64,000 bases of DNA from Sphingopyxis sp. (GTDB lineage Bacteria; Pseudomonadota; Alphaproteobacteria; Sphingomonadales; Sphingomonadaceae), in NCBI GenBank assembly GCA_002733865.1, contig NVXM01000006.1, positions 1 through 64,000 on the forward strand. Direction: 5' to 3'. The notes under the pieces were generated by a model that saw only the letters and a program-made list of their open reading frames with translations, was not told where the DNA came from and made no database searches. The stretch's first letter is position 1. Every line of letters begins with the position of its first letter. Shown piece after piece: positions 52,226 through 61,388 of the stretch. Position numbers and translations under genes: made by a program.

Positions 52226-54169
52226 ATGATACGCAAATGGTGGGCCGGACTGACATTGGCAGCAGCGATGATCGCCGGGCCTTCGCCAGCGCTGGCGCAG
52301 GACGCTGCCGCCAAACCGGCGGCACTGGTCGCTGACCAGATCCCCGCCGTGCCGCTGGACATGGTGGAGCGGACTCGCCCCTATATGGAATATCGTACCG
52401 CCAGCTTTGTCGACTGGGACCCGAAAACCCGGGCCATGCTGGTCTCCACGCGCTTTGGCGACACCAATCAGCTGCACCGCGTCGCGACCCCGATGGGCCA
52501 GCGGGAACAGCTGACCTTTGGCAGCGAGCCGGTCTACTCGGCCCGCTACGCACCGGATGGTTCGTCGCTGCTGTTTGAGAAGGATAGCGGCGGCAACGAG
52601 GTCGACCAGATCTATGCGCTGACCAATGGTCGCCCCAAGATACTCACCGATGGTACCAGCCGAAACAGCTTGGGGCCGTGGTCGAGCAGCGGCAAGCTGG
52701 TTGCCTTTGGATCAAACAAGCGGACCGGGCTTTACAATGACATCTATCTGATGAATCCGGCGAACCCGGACAGCGCCAGGATGCTGATCGCATCGACCGG
52801 AGGCGGCTGGTTCCCGATCGACTTTGCCCCGGATGACAAACAGTTGCTGGTGTTCAACTATGTCTCGGTGTCCGACAATCAACTCTATCTGGTCGATATC
52901 GAACAGGGCACTTCGCGCAAGCTGACCGACAGCAACAAGCCGGTCGCCTATGAAGGGCTGAAATTTGCGCCCGACGGCAGGCTGTGGGCCGCTTCGGACG
53001 ATGGCAGCGATGTCAAGCGGCTCGGCGTTTTCGACCTGGAAACCTCACTATTCGAACCGATAATCGATGAGAAAATATGGGATATCACCGGTTTTGATAT
53101 CAGCAAGGATGGCCGCTGGATTGCCTTTGAAGTCAATCAGGCCGGTCGGTCGGTGCTCAAATTCTACGACCTACAAAACGGTTCGGTGCGCCGTATTGAT
53201 GCGCTGCCTGCCGGAGTGATCAGCGGTATTAAATTTGCGCCCTGGGGCGAGCTCGGGATCACCCTGAACAGCAACCGGACCGGCACCGACGCCTATAGCA
53301 TCAACCCGGAAACGCTGGCGGTCACCCGCTGGACAAAGAGCGAGACCGGCGGGCTGGATGCCGCTGACAATGTCGCCCCGGAACTGGTGGAAATCCCCAG
53401 CTTTGACGGCGAGACAATGTCCGGATTTCTATACCGCCCCGATCCCGCAAAGCATAAGGGGAAACGGCCACTGATCATCAGCATCCACGGCGGTCCGGAA
53501 GGCCAGGCGAAGCCCGTGTTTCTCGGCCGCAACAATTATCTGGTCAATGAACTGGGTATTGCGCTCTTCTATCCCAATGTCCGCGGATCGACCGGCTTTG
53601 GCAAACGGTTCGTTGCGCTCGACAACGGTCCGTGGCTGCGCGAGAATAGCGTGCTTGATATTGGCGCTTTTCTCGATCACCTGCGCGGCGACCGGATGAT
53701 CGACCGGAAGCGGATCGCCGTCACCGGGGGCAGCTATGGCGGCTATATGACGCTGGCGACCATGCTGCGTTATGGCAAACAGCTGCAGGCAGGCCTCGAA
53801 GTTGTCGGCATTTCCAATTTCGTCACGTTTCTGGAAAATACGCAAGCCTATCGCCGTGATCTTCGCCGCGTGGAATATGGCGATGAGCGCGATCCCCAGC
53901 AACGGGCCAAGCTGGAAGAAATCAGCCCGCTGGTTCGCGCCAGCGAGATTGGGATACCGTTGATGGTCGTCACAGGAGCCAATGACCCGCGCGTCCCTGC
54001 CAGCGAAGCGGATCAGATCGTCGCCGCCGTTCGCGCCAATGACCGACCCGCCTGGCACTTGCTGGCAGAGAACGAAGGCCATGGCTTCCGCAAGAAAGCC
54101 AATGCCGACTACCAGTTCTGGGCGAGCCTGCTATTCTGGCAGAAATATTTGCTGGGCAAGACGCAATGA
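52226..54169 (+). CDS. S9-family prolyl oligopeptidase-like serine peptidase, exported
   Basis: A 647-residue protein with a signal peptide (ending SPALAQDA, about residue 24), a beta-propeller (about 60-380, repeated FAPDG-type blades) and a C-terminal alpha/beta hydrolase (about 400-645). The nucleophile is in GGSYGGYMT, the acid in TGANDPRVPASEADQIV, the histidine in ENEGHGFRKKAN. It would cleave short peptides in the periplasm. ATG at 52226 has AGGGGA upstream. Confidence 0.94.
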   Translation: MIRKWWAGLTLAAAMIAGPSPALAQDAAAKPAALVADQIPAVPLDMVERTRPYMEYRTASFVDWDPKTRAMLVSTRFGDTNQLHRVATPMGQREQLTFGSEPVYSARYAPDGSSLLFEKDSGGNEVDQIYALTNGRPKILTDGTSRNSLGPWSSSGKLVAFGSNKRTGLYNDIYLMNPANPDSARMLIASTGGGWFPIDFAPDDKQLLVFNYVSVSDNQLYLVDIEQGTSRKLTDSNKPVAYEGLKFAPDGRLWAASDDGSDVKRLGVFDLETSLFEPIIDEKIWDITGFDISKDGRWIAFEVNQAGRSVLKFYDLQNGSVRRIDALPAGVISGIKFAPWGELGITLNSNRTGTDAYSINPETLAVTRWTKSETGGLDAADNVAPELVEIPSFDGETMSGFLYRPDPAKHKGKRPLIISIHGGPEGQAKPVFLGRNNYLVNELGIALFYPNVRGSTGFGKRFVALDNGPWLRENSVLDIGAFLDHLRGDRMIDRKRIAVTGGSYGGYMTLATMLRYGKQLQAGLEVVGISNFVTFLENTQAYRRDLRRVEYGDERDPQQRAKLEEISPLVRASEIGIPLMVVTGANDPRVPASEADQIVAAVRANDRPAWHLLAENEGHGFRKKANADYQFWASLLFWQKYLLGKTQ

Positions 54170-54250
54170 TGATGCGGTCACTGGTCCAGTGATTATCCGG
54201 GGCCATATCTGCCTTGCAGCCTGCGGTGTGACCTGATCGTGCCGCGCGCG

Positions 54251-54502
54251 ATGGCCCGGACGATTATCCTTTCGGCCGTCGCTTTGGCAGCCGCCAGCTT
54301 TGCGCTGGAATGGCTAGAATATGAATATTTTACCAAGGCCTGTTCGGTTGAAATCTATGGCGTGCTGATCGCTCTGGGCTTTGCCCCGCTCAGTCTCTGG
54401 GTCGGACGTCGGCTGACCCTGCAAAACCCGCCCGGCCCTTTACCGTGCGCTACCTCAATCGCCCACCCGTCAATAACATTTCGCAAAGGAGAGAAATCAT
54501 GA
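54251..54502 (+). pseudogene. Probable remnant of a membrane-anchored LuxR-type regulator
   Basis: An 83-residue frame with two membrane helices: TIILSAVALAAASFALEWLEYEYF and EIYGVLIALGFAPLSLWVGRRLT. In related sphingomonad proteins that I recall, this two-helix unit is followed by a LuxR-type HTH; here the sequence turns to unrelated residues after RRLT and stops within 30 codons, so the DNA-binding part seems deleted. The stop overlaps the ATG of the VOC gene as ATGA. If the short protein is itself functional, it is a small membrane protein. Confidence 0.5.
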
Positions 54503-54867
54503 AACTTGGCGCTTTTTCGATCAGCCTCACGGTCAAGGATATCACCCGTTCCAGAGCCTTTTACGAAAAACTTGGCTTTGAAAAATTTCACGGTGACGAG
54601 GATCAGAAATGGCTTGTCCTGAAAAATGGAGAGACCCTGATCGGTCTGTTCGAGGGCATGTTTCCCAAGAATCTGCTCACGTTCAACCCAGGCTGGGATC
54701 AGGACGCCCAAAATCAGGACGATTTTGACGATGTCCGCGCTATTCAGAAATCATTGCTGGCTGCTGGAGTGGAGCTCGACAGTCAAGCAGAGGGCAAAGA
54801 AGGTCCGGGCAGCATCATGTTGACCGACCCGGACGGGCATCCAATCCTCATCGACCAGCATCGTTGA
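54499..54867 (+). CDS. VOC (glyoxalase/bleomycin-resistance fold) protein
   Basis: A 122-residue VOC protein: LGAFSISLTVKDITRSRAFYEKLGFEKF, then DQKWLVLKNGETLIGLFEGMF, LTFNPGWDQDAQ and MLTDPDGHPILIDQHR. The metal residues of true glyoxalase I are not all evident. Members of this type often sit next to a membrane LuxR regulator, a fit with the remnant just upstream. AAAGGAGAG precedes the ATG. Confidence 0.85.
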   Translation: MKLGAFSISLTVKDITRSRAFYEKLGFEKFHGDEDQKWLVLKNGETLIGLFEGMFPKNLLTFNPGWDQDAQNQDDFDDVRAIQKSLLAAGVELDSQAEGKEGPGSIMLTDPDGHPILIDQHR

Positions 54868-54931
54868 GCGGCTGATTCCACAAAATAAGCATGGCTGCCA
54901 ATGAGCGGATCCACCATCAGCAGCGGGTCGG

Positions 54932-56053
54932 TCAGACCAACTCAGCCAATATCCTTATCAACCGCGTAACATCTTCAGGATCATGGTAGAGCGCAAAGCC
55001 GATGCGCAGAACGTCACCCCTAACGTCGGTCGTGACATTTTGCTCGGCCAGCGATCGGTGGAGCATCGCTGCCCGCTCCCCCTTAAAGGCAAGAAAGCGT
55101 GCATGCGGCAGTTGCCCCGTCGGATTGAGCAACACAAAATCCGGTAGCGGTTGCGCTGCGAGAAACTGCTCTTGCAAATTCGCAACATGATCTGAAATCA
55201 CGGTTGTTGTCAGCCCCTCATCACGCAGCATGTTCTGCACCGCATTGAACCGGTAGAGGCCGGAAGGATCGAAGGTACTGCCCAGAAACCGTCGGCCATC
55301 GGGCGCATAGCCCACCTCACCGGGCGGTAGCGCAAGATCGTCAAACGCAGCATACCATCCCGTCACCACAGGCCGCTCGGCATAGCCCGGAGGTGCATGA
55401 AGGAAGCATACACCTTCTCCGGCCATCGCATATTTATAGCCACCGGCCAGATAAAACGCGCGGTCCGCTATGGCTGACAGATCCGTCTCCATCGCCATGA
55501 AACCATGATAGCCGTCGATCACCAACCACGGCCCTTCCGGACGGGCCAGTGCCGCCAATTTGTCCAGATCAGAGATGACGGTGCCGGAATTGAAAAGAAC
55601 ATGGCTGGTATAAATGAGATCAAATTGCGCGGTGCGCGCGGTTTCGAGCAAGGCCTCTGGCGGGACCGTTTCCAGCACCACCTTCCCCGCCTCCACCCAG
55701 CGGGCCATTTGTCGGCCAAAGCTGTGAAACTCGCCTTCGGTTGCCAGCACGCGCACAGGATGCGCCGTGATCGTGGAAACCAGCGGCACCAGAAAGTCAT
55801 GGGTGTTTGGCGCAAAACATATTGTCGTCGGGTCCGGCAGATTAAGCTCATCTGCAACATGCTGCTGAGCCTCGGACCAGACCGGCCCCATGATTTTTTC
55901 CCATTTATGATCCGCCAGCACCCCAGCATCCTGCCAGGCAGCCATTTGCCCCTTCTGGCTGGCATCAGGCCACAAATGATGACTATGCGCGGCGAAATGC
56001 AGACGCTCGCTATTTGCCGCCAGAGATTGTGAGAACAGGTATTTCCAGTTCAT
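54932..56053 (-). CDS. kynU: Kynureninase-like PLP enzyme
   Basis: A 373-residue class V aminotransferase-fold protein, probably kynureninase (kynurenine to anthranilate and alanine). Marks are LHFAAHSHHLWPDAS, FAPNTHDFLVPLVS, EGEFHSFGRQ and the PLP lysine in YLAGGYKYAMAGEG near residue 218. It is shorter than the 416-residue pseudomonad enzyme. The start at 56053 overlaps the kynA stop (ATGA), which strongly supports the pathway assignment. The VOC gene is convergent. Confidence 0.85.
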   Translation of the reverse strand: MNWKYLFSQSLAANSERLHFAAHSHHLWPDASQKGQMAAWQDAGVLADHKWEKIMGPVWSEAQQHVADELNLPDPTTICFAPNTHDFLVPLVSTITAHPVRVLATEGEFHSFGRQMARWVEAGKVVLETVPPEALLETARTAQFDLIYTSHVLFNSGTVISDLDKLAALARPEGPWLVIDGYHGFMAMETDLSAIADRAFYLAGGYKYAMAGEGVCFLHAPPGYAERPVVTGWYAAFDDLALPPGEVGYAPDGRRFLGSTFDPSGLYRFNAVQNMLRDEGLTTTVISDHVANLQEQFLAAQPLPDFVLLNPTGQLPHARFLAFKGERAAMLHRSLAEQNVTTDVRGDVLRIGFALYHDPEDVTRLIRILAELV

Positions 56054-56847
56054 AATTGGGTTCGCAGCGACCACAGTTCAGGAAAAGCGCGTTTGCCAAG
56101 GGTGGTTTGCAGGTAAGAAACGCCGGCCGTTCCCCCAGTGCCCATCTTCCCGCCGATGATCCGCTCGACCGTCAGCACATGTTTGTGCCGCCAGGTCGCC
56201 ATGGCGTCGTCGAGATCGACGAGCTTCTCGGCCAGCTGATACAGCTCCCAATATTGTTCGGGATTGCGGTATACTTCCAGAAAGGCCGCCTCGACCTGCT
56301 CGGATGGCTGATGAGGCTTGGCGAAATCCCGGTCCAGCAGGTCCGGCGAAATATCAAAACCGGCGCGCGCCAACGCTGCGATCGCGTCGTCCCAGATGCT
56401 AGGATGATCCAGAGCCGCCTGCATCGCTGCCTGCGCCTCCGGACGATCCTCCTGATATTTCAGAAACCCCTTGTCCTTGAGGCCAAGCATATATTCCACA
56501 GTCCGGAACTGATCAGACTGAAAGCCGGAACTGGGACCCAAAACGTGGCGGAATCGCGTATAATCGCTCGGCGTCATCGTCGACAGCACGTCCCAGCTAA
56601 GCGTCATCACCGCCTGAATCCGGCTGATCCGCGCCAGCGCCTTATAGGCTGGAACGAGGGCGTCTGCGGTGATCTGCTGTTTGGCGAAGCGCATCTCGCG
56701 AATGATCTGTTTGAGCCACAGTTCCTTGGTCTGGTGGATGATGATGAACAACATTTCGTCGTCCAGATCGGATCGGGGATGCTGCGCGTCCAGCAATGTG
56801 TCGAGCGCCAGATAGCGCGCATAGGTCATGGTAGATTGATCGGTCAT
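56050..56847 (-). CDS. kynA: Tryptophan 2,3-dioxygenase
   Basis: Heme dioxygenase of 265 residues that opens the indole ring of tryptophan to N-formylkynurenine. Conserved parts are MTYARYLALDTLLDAQHPRSDLDDEMLFIIIHQTKELWLK (the distal-side histidine in IIHQ), QFRTVEYMLG, and WRHKHVLTVERIIGGKMGTGGTAGVSYL with the heme-ligand histidine in RHKH. It is first in an overlapping pair with kynU. Formamidase (kynB) is not in the window. Confidence 0.95.
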   Translation of the reverse strand: MTDQSTMTYARYLALDTLLDAQHPRSDLDDEMLFIIIHQTKELWLKQIIREMRFAKQQITADALVPAYKALARISRIQAVMTLSWDVLSTMTPSDYTRFRHVLGPSSGFQSDQFRTVEYMLGLKDKGFLKYQEDRPEAQAAMQAALDHPSIWDDAIAALARAGFDISPDLLDRDFAKPHQPSEQVEAAFLEVYRNPEQYWELYQLAEKLVDLDDAMATWRHKHVLTVERIIGGKMGTGGTAGVSYLQTTLGKRAFPELWSLRTQL

Positions 56848-56884
56848 GCAGAAGTGTAACGCTGCAATCGGTTGATGGGAAGAG

Positions 56885-58489
56885 CTAGCCGATCAGCCCT
56901 TCACTTTCGCGGCGGGAGATTCTGATCCCTTCTTCGGCGGTGGTCAGTCCTTCGCGGACAAGCGCTCTGGCGGCCGAGCCGAGATTGGGCTGGCGCAAGA
57001 AGGCATGGGATGCGATGCGGGCTTCATCGCCGCCATCATTGATAAGCTTGCGCAGGCTGTCATCGATGCGGATGGCCTCGAACACGCCGATCCGGCCCTG
57101 AAAGCCGGTCTGGTTGCAATGTTCGCAGCCGGTCTCGCGGTAGACCACCGTGCCATTGTCAAAGCCGAGCAGCGACGCCAGAGAGCCATCGGCCTGAATC
57201 GGGGTGCGGCAATGTTCGCACAGCTTGCGGACCAGACGCTGCGCAACCACGGCCCGCAGGGTCGAGGCCAGCAGAAATGGCTCCACCTTCATATCGCGCA
57301 TCCGGGTGATCGCACCTACTGCGTCATTGGTGTGCACGGTCGAGAGCACCAGATGCCCGGTGAGGCTCGCCTGCACGGCAATCTCGGCTGTCTCTCTATC
57401 CCGGATCTCGCCGATCATCACCACGTCCGGGTCCTGGCGCAGGATGGCGCGCAAGCCTGCGGCAAAGGTCAGCCCGACCTTGCTGTTGACCTGTGTCTGG
57501 CCAATGCCCTCGATCGCATATTCCACCGGGTCCTCGACGGTCAGAATATTGCGGCTGCCGTCATTAAGCTGCTTGAGGCCTGCATAGAGCGTAGTAGTCT
57601 TGCCCGAGCCCGTGGGGCCGGTGACCAGAATGATGCCATTGGGTTCGGAGAGCGCGTCGGTCAGGATTGCATGCGTGCTTTGCGACATGCCCAGCAGATC
57701 GAGCGAGATACCGGCGCTCTCCTTGTCGAGGATCCGCATCACCACCCGTTCGCTGGCTCTATTGGGCAAGGTGGATACGCGCACATCGAGCAGCTTGCCG
57801 CCCAGCGTCAGGCTGATCCGGCCATCTTGCGGGATTCTTCTCTCGGCGATATCGAGCCGTGCCATCACCTTGATCCGGTTGACGATTACGCCTGCCACAT
57901 GCGGCGGCATCCTCAGCTTTTCCGTGAGCACGCCATCGACCCGCATTCGCACAACCAGGCCTGTTTCATAGGGTTCGATATGAATATCCGACGCGCCCTG
58001 GCGGGCCGCCTCTGCGATGATACCGTTGATCAGCCTTATGGTCGGTGCATCATCGGCGCTGTCGAGCAGATCTTCTGCGCTTGGAATATCCCCGGCAATA
58101 TCATCCAGCCCTTCTCCGGCCAGCGCCATATCGCCCGCCATCGCTGCCGCCGATCCGTCCATCGCGTAATGAGCGCTCAGCAGCTTCTCGAACGCCGGGC
58201 CATCCACCAGTTCCACATCAAAAGGCAGCGCCAGATAGCGCCGGACCTCCAGCAAAGCCGATGGATCGGAACCGGCACGCAGGGCGAGCGCCGCGCGGTC
58301 GCCATCCATCGAAAGCAGCAGAACGCCGTTGTCGCGGGCATAGCTGTAGGGCAAATCCAGCAACGGCAGCGGAGGTCGTAAAGCAACCGTATCGTCCGAC
58401 GGGCTGTTCGCCGTTGAGAAATTGTCCGCGTTCACTGTGAAATGATCTGGCTGGCGCCAACCCGTTGCTTGCCTGAATTTGGTCGGCAC
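56885..58489 (-). CDS. gspE: Type II secretion ATPase GspE
   Basis: A 534-residue secretion ATPase. An N-terminal domain with LPYSYARDNGVLLL lies before about 110; the N2/ATPase part has Walker A GPTGSGKTTT, the Asp box IGEIRDRETAEIA, HTNDAVGAITR and the zinc tetracysteine CEHC ... CEHC (about 445-475). It should power pseudopilus assembly at the inner membrane. The start is uncertain: GTG at 58489 has no clear ribosome site and no better codon is near. No other gsp genes are in the window, so it is detached from the main cluster, or the system's other genes are elsewhere. Confidence 0.9.
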   Translation of the reverse strand: MPTKFRQATGWRQPDHFTVNADNFSTANSPSDDTVALRPPLPLLDLPYSYARDNGVLLLSMDGDRAALALRAGSDPSALLEVRRYLALPFDVELVDGPAFEKLLSAHYAMDGSAAAMAGDMALAGEGLDDIAGDIPSAEDLLDSADDAPTIRLINGIIAEAARQGASDIHIEPYETGLVVRMRVDGVLTEKLRMPPHVAGVIVNRIKVMARLDIAERRIPQDGRISLTLGGKLLDVRVSTLPNRASERVVMRILDKESAGISLDLLGMSQSTHAILTDALSEPNGIILVTGPTGSGKTTTLYAGLKQLNDGSRNILTVEDPVEYAIEGIGQTQVNSKVGLTFAAGLRAILRQDPDVVMIGEIRDRETAEIAVQASLTGHLVLSTVHTNDAVGAITRMRDMKVEPFLLASTLRAVVAQRLVRKLCEHCRTPIQADGSLASLLGFDNGTVVYRETGCEHCNQTGFQGRIGVFEAIRIDDSLRKLINDGGDEARIASHAFLRQPNLGSAARALVREGLTTAEEGIRISRRESEGLIG

Positions 58490-58616
58490 GAGACGAAAGT
58501 CTCGGGAAATCCGCCGTGCATCACGATTACCTTCCCGCTGCTATCCTGAGACGGAATAGGAAAATAATGTGACGCTACGGCGACTCCTGTTTGACAGATA
58601 GATTACAACGTTCGTC

Positions 58617-61316
58617 CTAGAAATTCAGACCGATGCTCATCGAGAAACGGGTTCCGACATCATAGGCATTGTTCAGGATTTCCGTGGCACCCAGCGTTTG
58701 CGATTCACGATAGTCGGTGCCGAGCAGATTCCGAGCCTCGAATTTCAGTTCGAAGTCCTGGCCCCCGATATTCATCTCTTCACGCAGCACCACGTCCAGC
58801 TTCCAACCGGTACGTTCGACAAGATCGGGCTGATCCTGAGGACCACGCGCCGTAACGCGCGGGCTGTTATAGGTAAGAAGAACGGTTTGCTGAGAAAGGC
58901 CTTCCTCTTTTTCCATTCCGAACTGGAGGTTCGCAACATGAGTGGACTGGCCGGTCAGCCGGTCACCGTCATTGAAGAGATTGGAAGCATCGGTTGGCGT
59001 CAAGGTCACCGGGTTGATGGCCTGATCGCCAGCCGCGACCTCGATTTTTGACTTGGTATAGGTATAGTTCGCCGCGAGCATGATGCGCCGGTCTTCGAAG
59101 AAGCTGCCGCCCAGATCGTAAAGCGGGAAATATTTCACCAGCTCGATTTCACCGCCGTAGAGCGTAGCAGTGGGCGCATTGGAGAAACCGGTAAACAACG
59201 TTCCGCCGCCCTGCACAAACGCTACATTCTCGATCGGATTGTCAATTTTCTTGTAAAAACCGGCAAGCGTGATGCGTTCGCCGCGACCAATATAATATTC
59301 GTAGCGTCCTTCAAAGTTGAGCAGTTCGCTGTCGGTGAGCAACGGGTTGCCGATAAAGGTGCGGTCGGTGTCGAGATCGAGGAACTGCTGCGGTGCCAGT
59401 TCGCGAAACTGGGGTCTCGCGACGGTTTTCGATGCGGCAAAACGGAGCTGCATGTCGTCGGCAAAATTCCAGGTCAGCGTTCCTGCAGGCAACCAATAGT
59501 CGTTGCTGATGCCGGTCGCTACCGATGCAGAGCCACCCTGCAACAATATCGGCAGGACGGACTGTTTGGCATCTTCGTAACGAACACCGACATTCAGCCT
59601 GAGACCCTCTGCCAGCTCGGCATCAAACTGGCCGTAGCCGCCATGTATTTTCAACTGCGCCTCATAGGCAGGCACCGACGTCTGGGCAGCAACTTCACGC
59701 AGTTCGATCTCGTGGGTAAAGATGTTGTAATCGGAGAGCAGGAAATCAATCCGTTCCTGTTCGATCGGATTGGGCAAGCCGTTGACGGGAACGAAACGGA
59801 AATCGCGCCGCTGGGCCTGACGGTCGTTGAGATAATAGCTGTAGCCAACGGTAAAATTGATGGGCACCCCGATATTGGTTTCATAGCCCAGATCAACACC
59901 GGCCCCGTATACATCATCATTGAGATCACTAAACTGCACGCGAGCGGACTGGCCCGGTGATGTCAAATCGTTGACGAAATCTTTCGCGATAATATTGTCA
60001 AACGCATAGCTGTAGGTCCGTTGATACGGCGCATCGCGCTGTGAATTGGCCCACGAACCGCGGACATCCAGTGACAGTTCGTCAAACTTGAACTCGCCCA
60101 CAAATTGCGTGGTAAACAACTGCCGCTCGAACCAGCTCGTCCGCCCCTGATTCAGCAGCGTCTCTTCGTCAACATTGATCGCGTCAATACCCGCCTTGAT
60201 CGACGCTTCTTTCGAAGTGTCGTGAATGTAGAGGTTGGTGAAGCGAAGCTTGTGCTCGCCAATTTCTGCGGAAAGGCCGAGGAGGCCATTGACGACGATC
60301 CGGTTTTCCGTCGTAACGAAATTGAAATTCTGGTCCGGACGAAGGCCAGGTTGGCCATCAATATTGACGATCCCCTGCGTTGTCTGCTGGACCCCGCCGC
60401 GGGTGCGCCAGCTGTTTTCAAAACCGGCAGTAGCGACAATCCCGACAAATGCGTCGCCAACATCAAAACTGGTTCCGCCGGTAATGTCCGCAGAGAAATT
60501 CGCCGGGATATCTCCATTACGCTGAATCAGGTTGGTTTCGGCGTTGTTGAGACCTGCTGCAAATTGCTGCAAATCCTGGCTGGTAAATTCCGTACCGACC
60601 GAAATCGGGATATTTTTGGCGATCGCCGTCGCCAAGCCAGCAGGAATGTCGCGGACCCCATCGTCATAGCCGATGATATCCGTGTCCGAGCCATCGTAAG
60701 TATAGCCAAGCTTACCGGTGGTTTCGCTATCGCCGCTGACACCGAAATTGATCTTGAGAAACGGTTCTTCTGGCGTGGACTTGGTGGTCAGGTTGATCAC
60801 TCCGCCTCCAAATTCACCCGGGTAGTTGACCGAATAGCTCTTCTGGACCACCGTTGAGGCAATCACGCTGGTTGGGAAGAGGTCTAGCGGGACAACGCGC
60901 CGCAGAGGCTCTGGCGACGGCAAGGGAAGACCGTTAAGCAGAGCCAGAGAATAGCGTTCGCCGAGGCCGCGGACGAAAACAAAGCGTCCGCCGACCACGC
61001 TGAGGCCGGTCACTCGCTGCAATGAACCGGCAATATCTCCATCGGCTGCCCGGGCAATTTCTGCTTCGCCAAGCACCGAGACGACTTCCGAGGTAGCGCG
61101 GATTGGATTGGGGATATATTTTCCGCGAACGATGATCTCGCCGCTGAAGTCACCGCCGGGAGCGGAAATATCTACGTCATCTTCGATGATATCGTCGTCG
61201 GGCTGCGCGGTTTCAGTCGGCGGGTCATCCGTCGCTGTGGTTTGTGCATATGCCGCAGGCGACACCAGCGCGGTGCCGAGGAGCAGGCTGGTGATTATCG
61301 CTGTCCGCTTCGTCAT
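58617..61316 (-). CDS. TonB-dependent outer-membrane receptor
   Basis: An 899-residue TonB-dependent receptor. After a signal peptide (cleavage near AYAQTT, residue about 25) comes an acidic stretch (PDDDIIEDDVDIS) and the plug domain (about 60-200: VVSVLGEAEIARAADGDIAGSLQRVTGLSV, FVRGLGERYSLALLNGLPLPSPEPLRRVVPLDLFP, YPGEFGGGVINL). The 22-strand barrel follows, ending MSIGLNF with the expected terminal phenylalanine. AAGGAAG precedes the ATG at 61316. A lipoprotein gene lies 72 bases upstream in the same direction. The cargo is unknown. Confidence 0.93.
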   Translation of the reverse strand: MTKRTAIITSLLLGTALVSPAAYAQTTATDDPPTETAQPDDDIIEDDVDISAPGGDFSGEIIVRGKYIPNPIRATSEVVSVLGEAEIARAADGDIAGSLQRVTGLSVVGGRFVFVRGLGERYSLALLNGLPLPSPEPLRRVVPLDLFPTSVIASTVVQKSYSVNYPGEFGGGVINLTTKSTPEEPFLKINFGVSGDSETTGKLGYTYDGSDTDIIGYDDGVRDIPAGLATAIAKNIPISVGTEFTSQDLQQFAAGLNNAETNLIQRNGDIPANFSADITGGTSFDVGDAFVGIVATAGFENSWRTRGGVQQTTQGIVNIDGQPGLRPDQNFNFVTTENRIVVNGLLGLSAEIGEHKLRFTNLYIHDTSKEASIKAGIDAINVDEETLLNQGRTSWFERQLFTTQFVGEFKFDELSLDVRGSWANSQRDAPYQRTYSYAFDNIIAKDFVNDLTSPGQSARVQFSDLNDDVYGAGVDLGYETNIGVPINFTVGYSYYLNDRQAQRRDFRFVPVNGLPNPIEQERIDFLLSDYNIFTHEIELREVAAQTSVPAYEAQLKIHGGYGQFDAELAEGLRLNVGVRYEDAKQSVLPILLQGGSASVATGISNDYWLPAGTLTWNFADDMQLRFAASKTVARPQFRELAPQQFLDLDTDRTFIGNPLLTDSELLNFEGRYEYYIGRGERITLAGFYKKIDNPIENVAFVQGGGTLFTGFSNAPTATLYGGEIELVKYFPLYDLGGSFFEDRRIMLAANYTYTKSKIEVAAGDQAINPVTLTPTDASNLFNDGDRLTGQSTHVANLQFGMEKEEGLSQQTVLLTYNSPRVTARGPQDQPDLVERTGWKLDVVLREEMNIGGQDFELKFEARNLLGTDYRESQTLGATEILNNAYDVGTRFSMSIGLNF

Positions 61317-61388
61317 CGGATCTTCCTTCATAATGGTAAAAATGGGATGGCGACCGGAACCGGTCACCATCCCATGAAATATTGCTGC

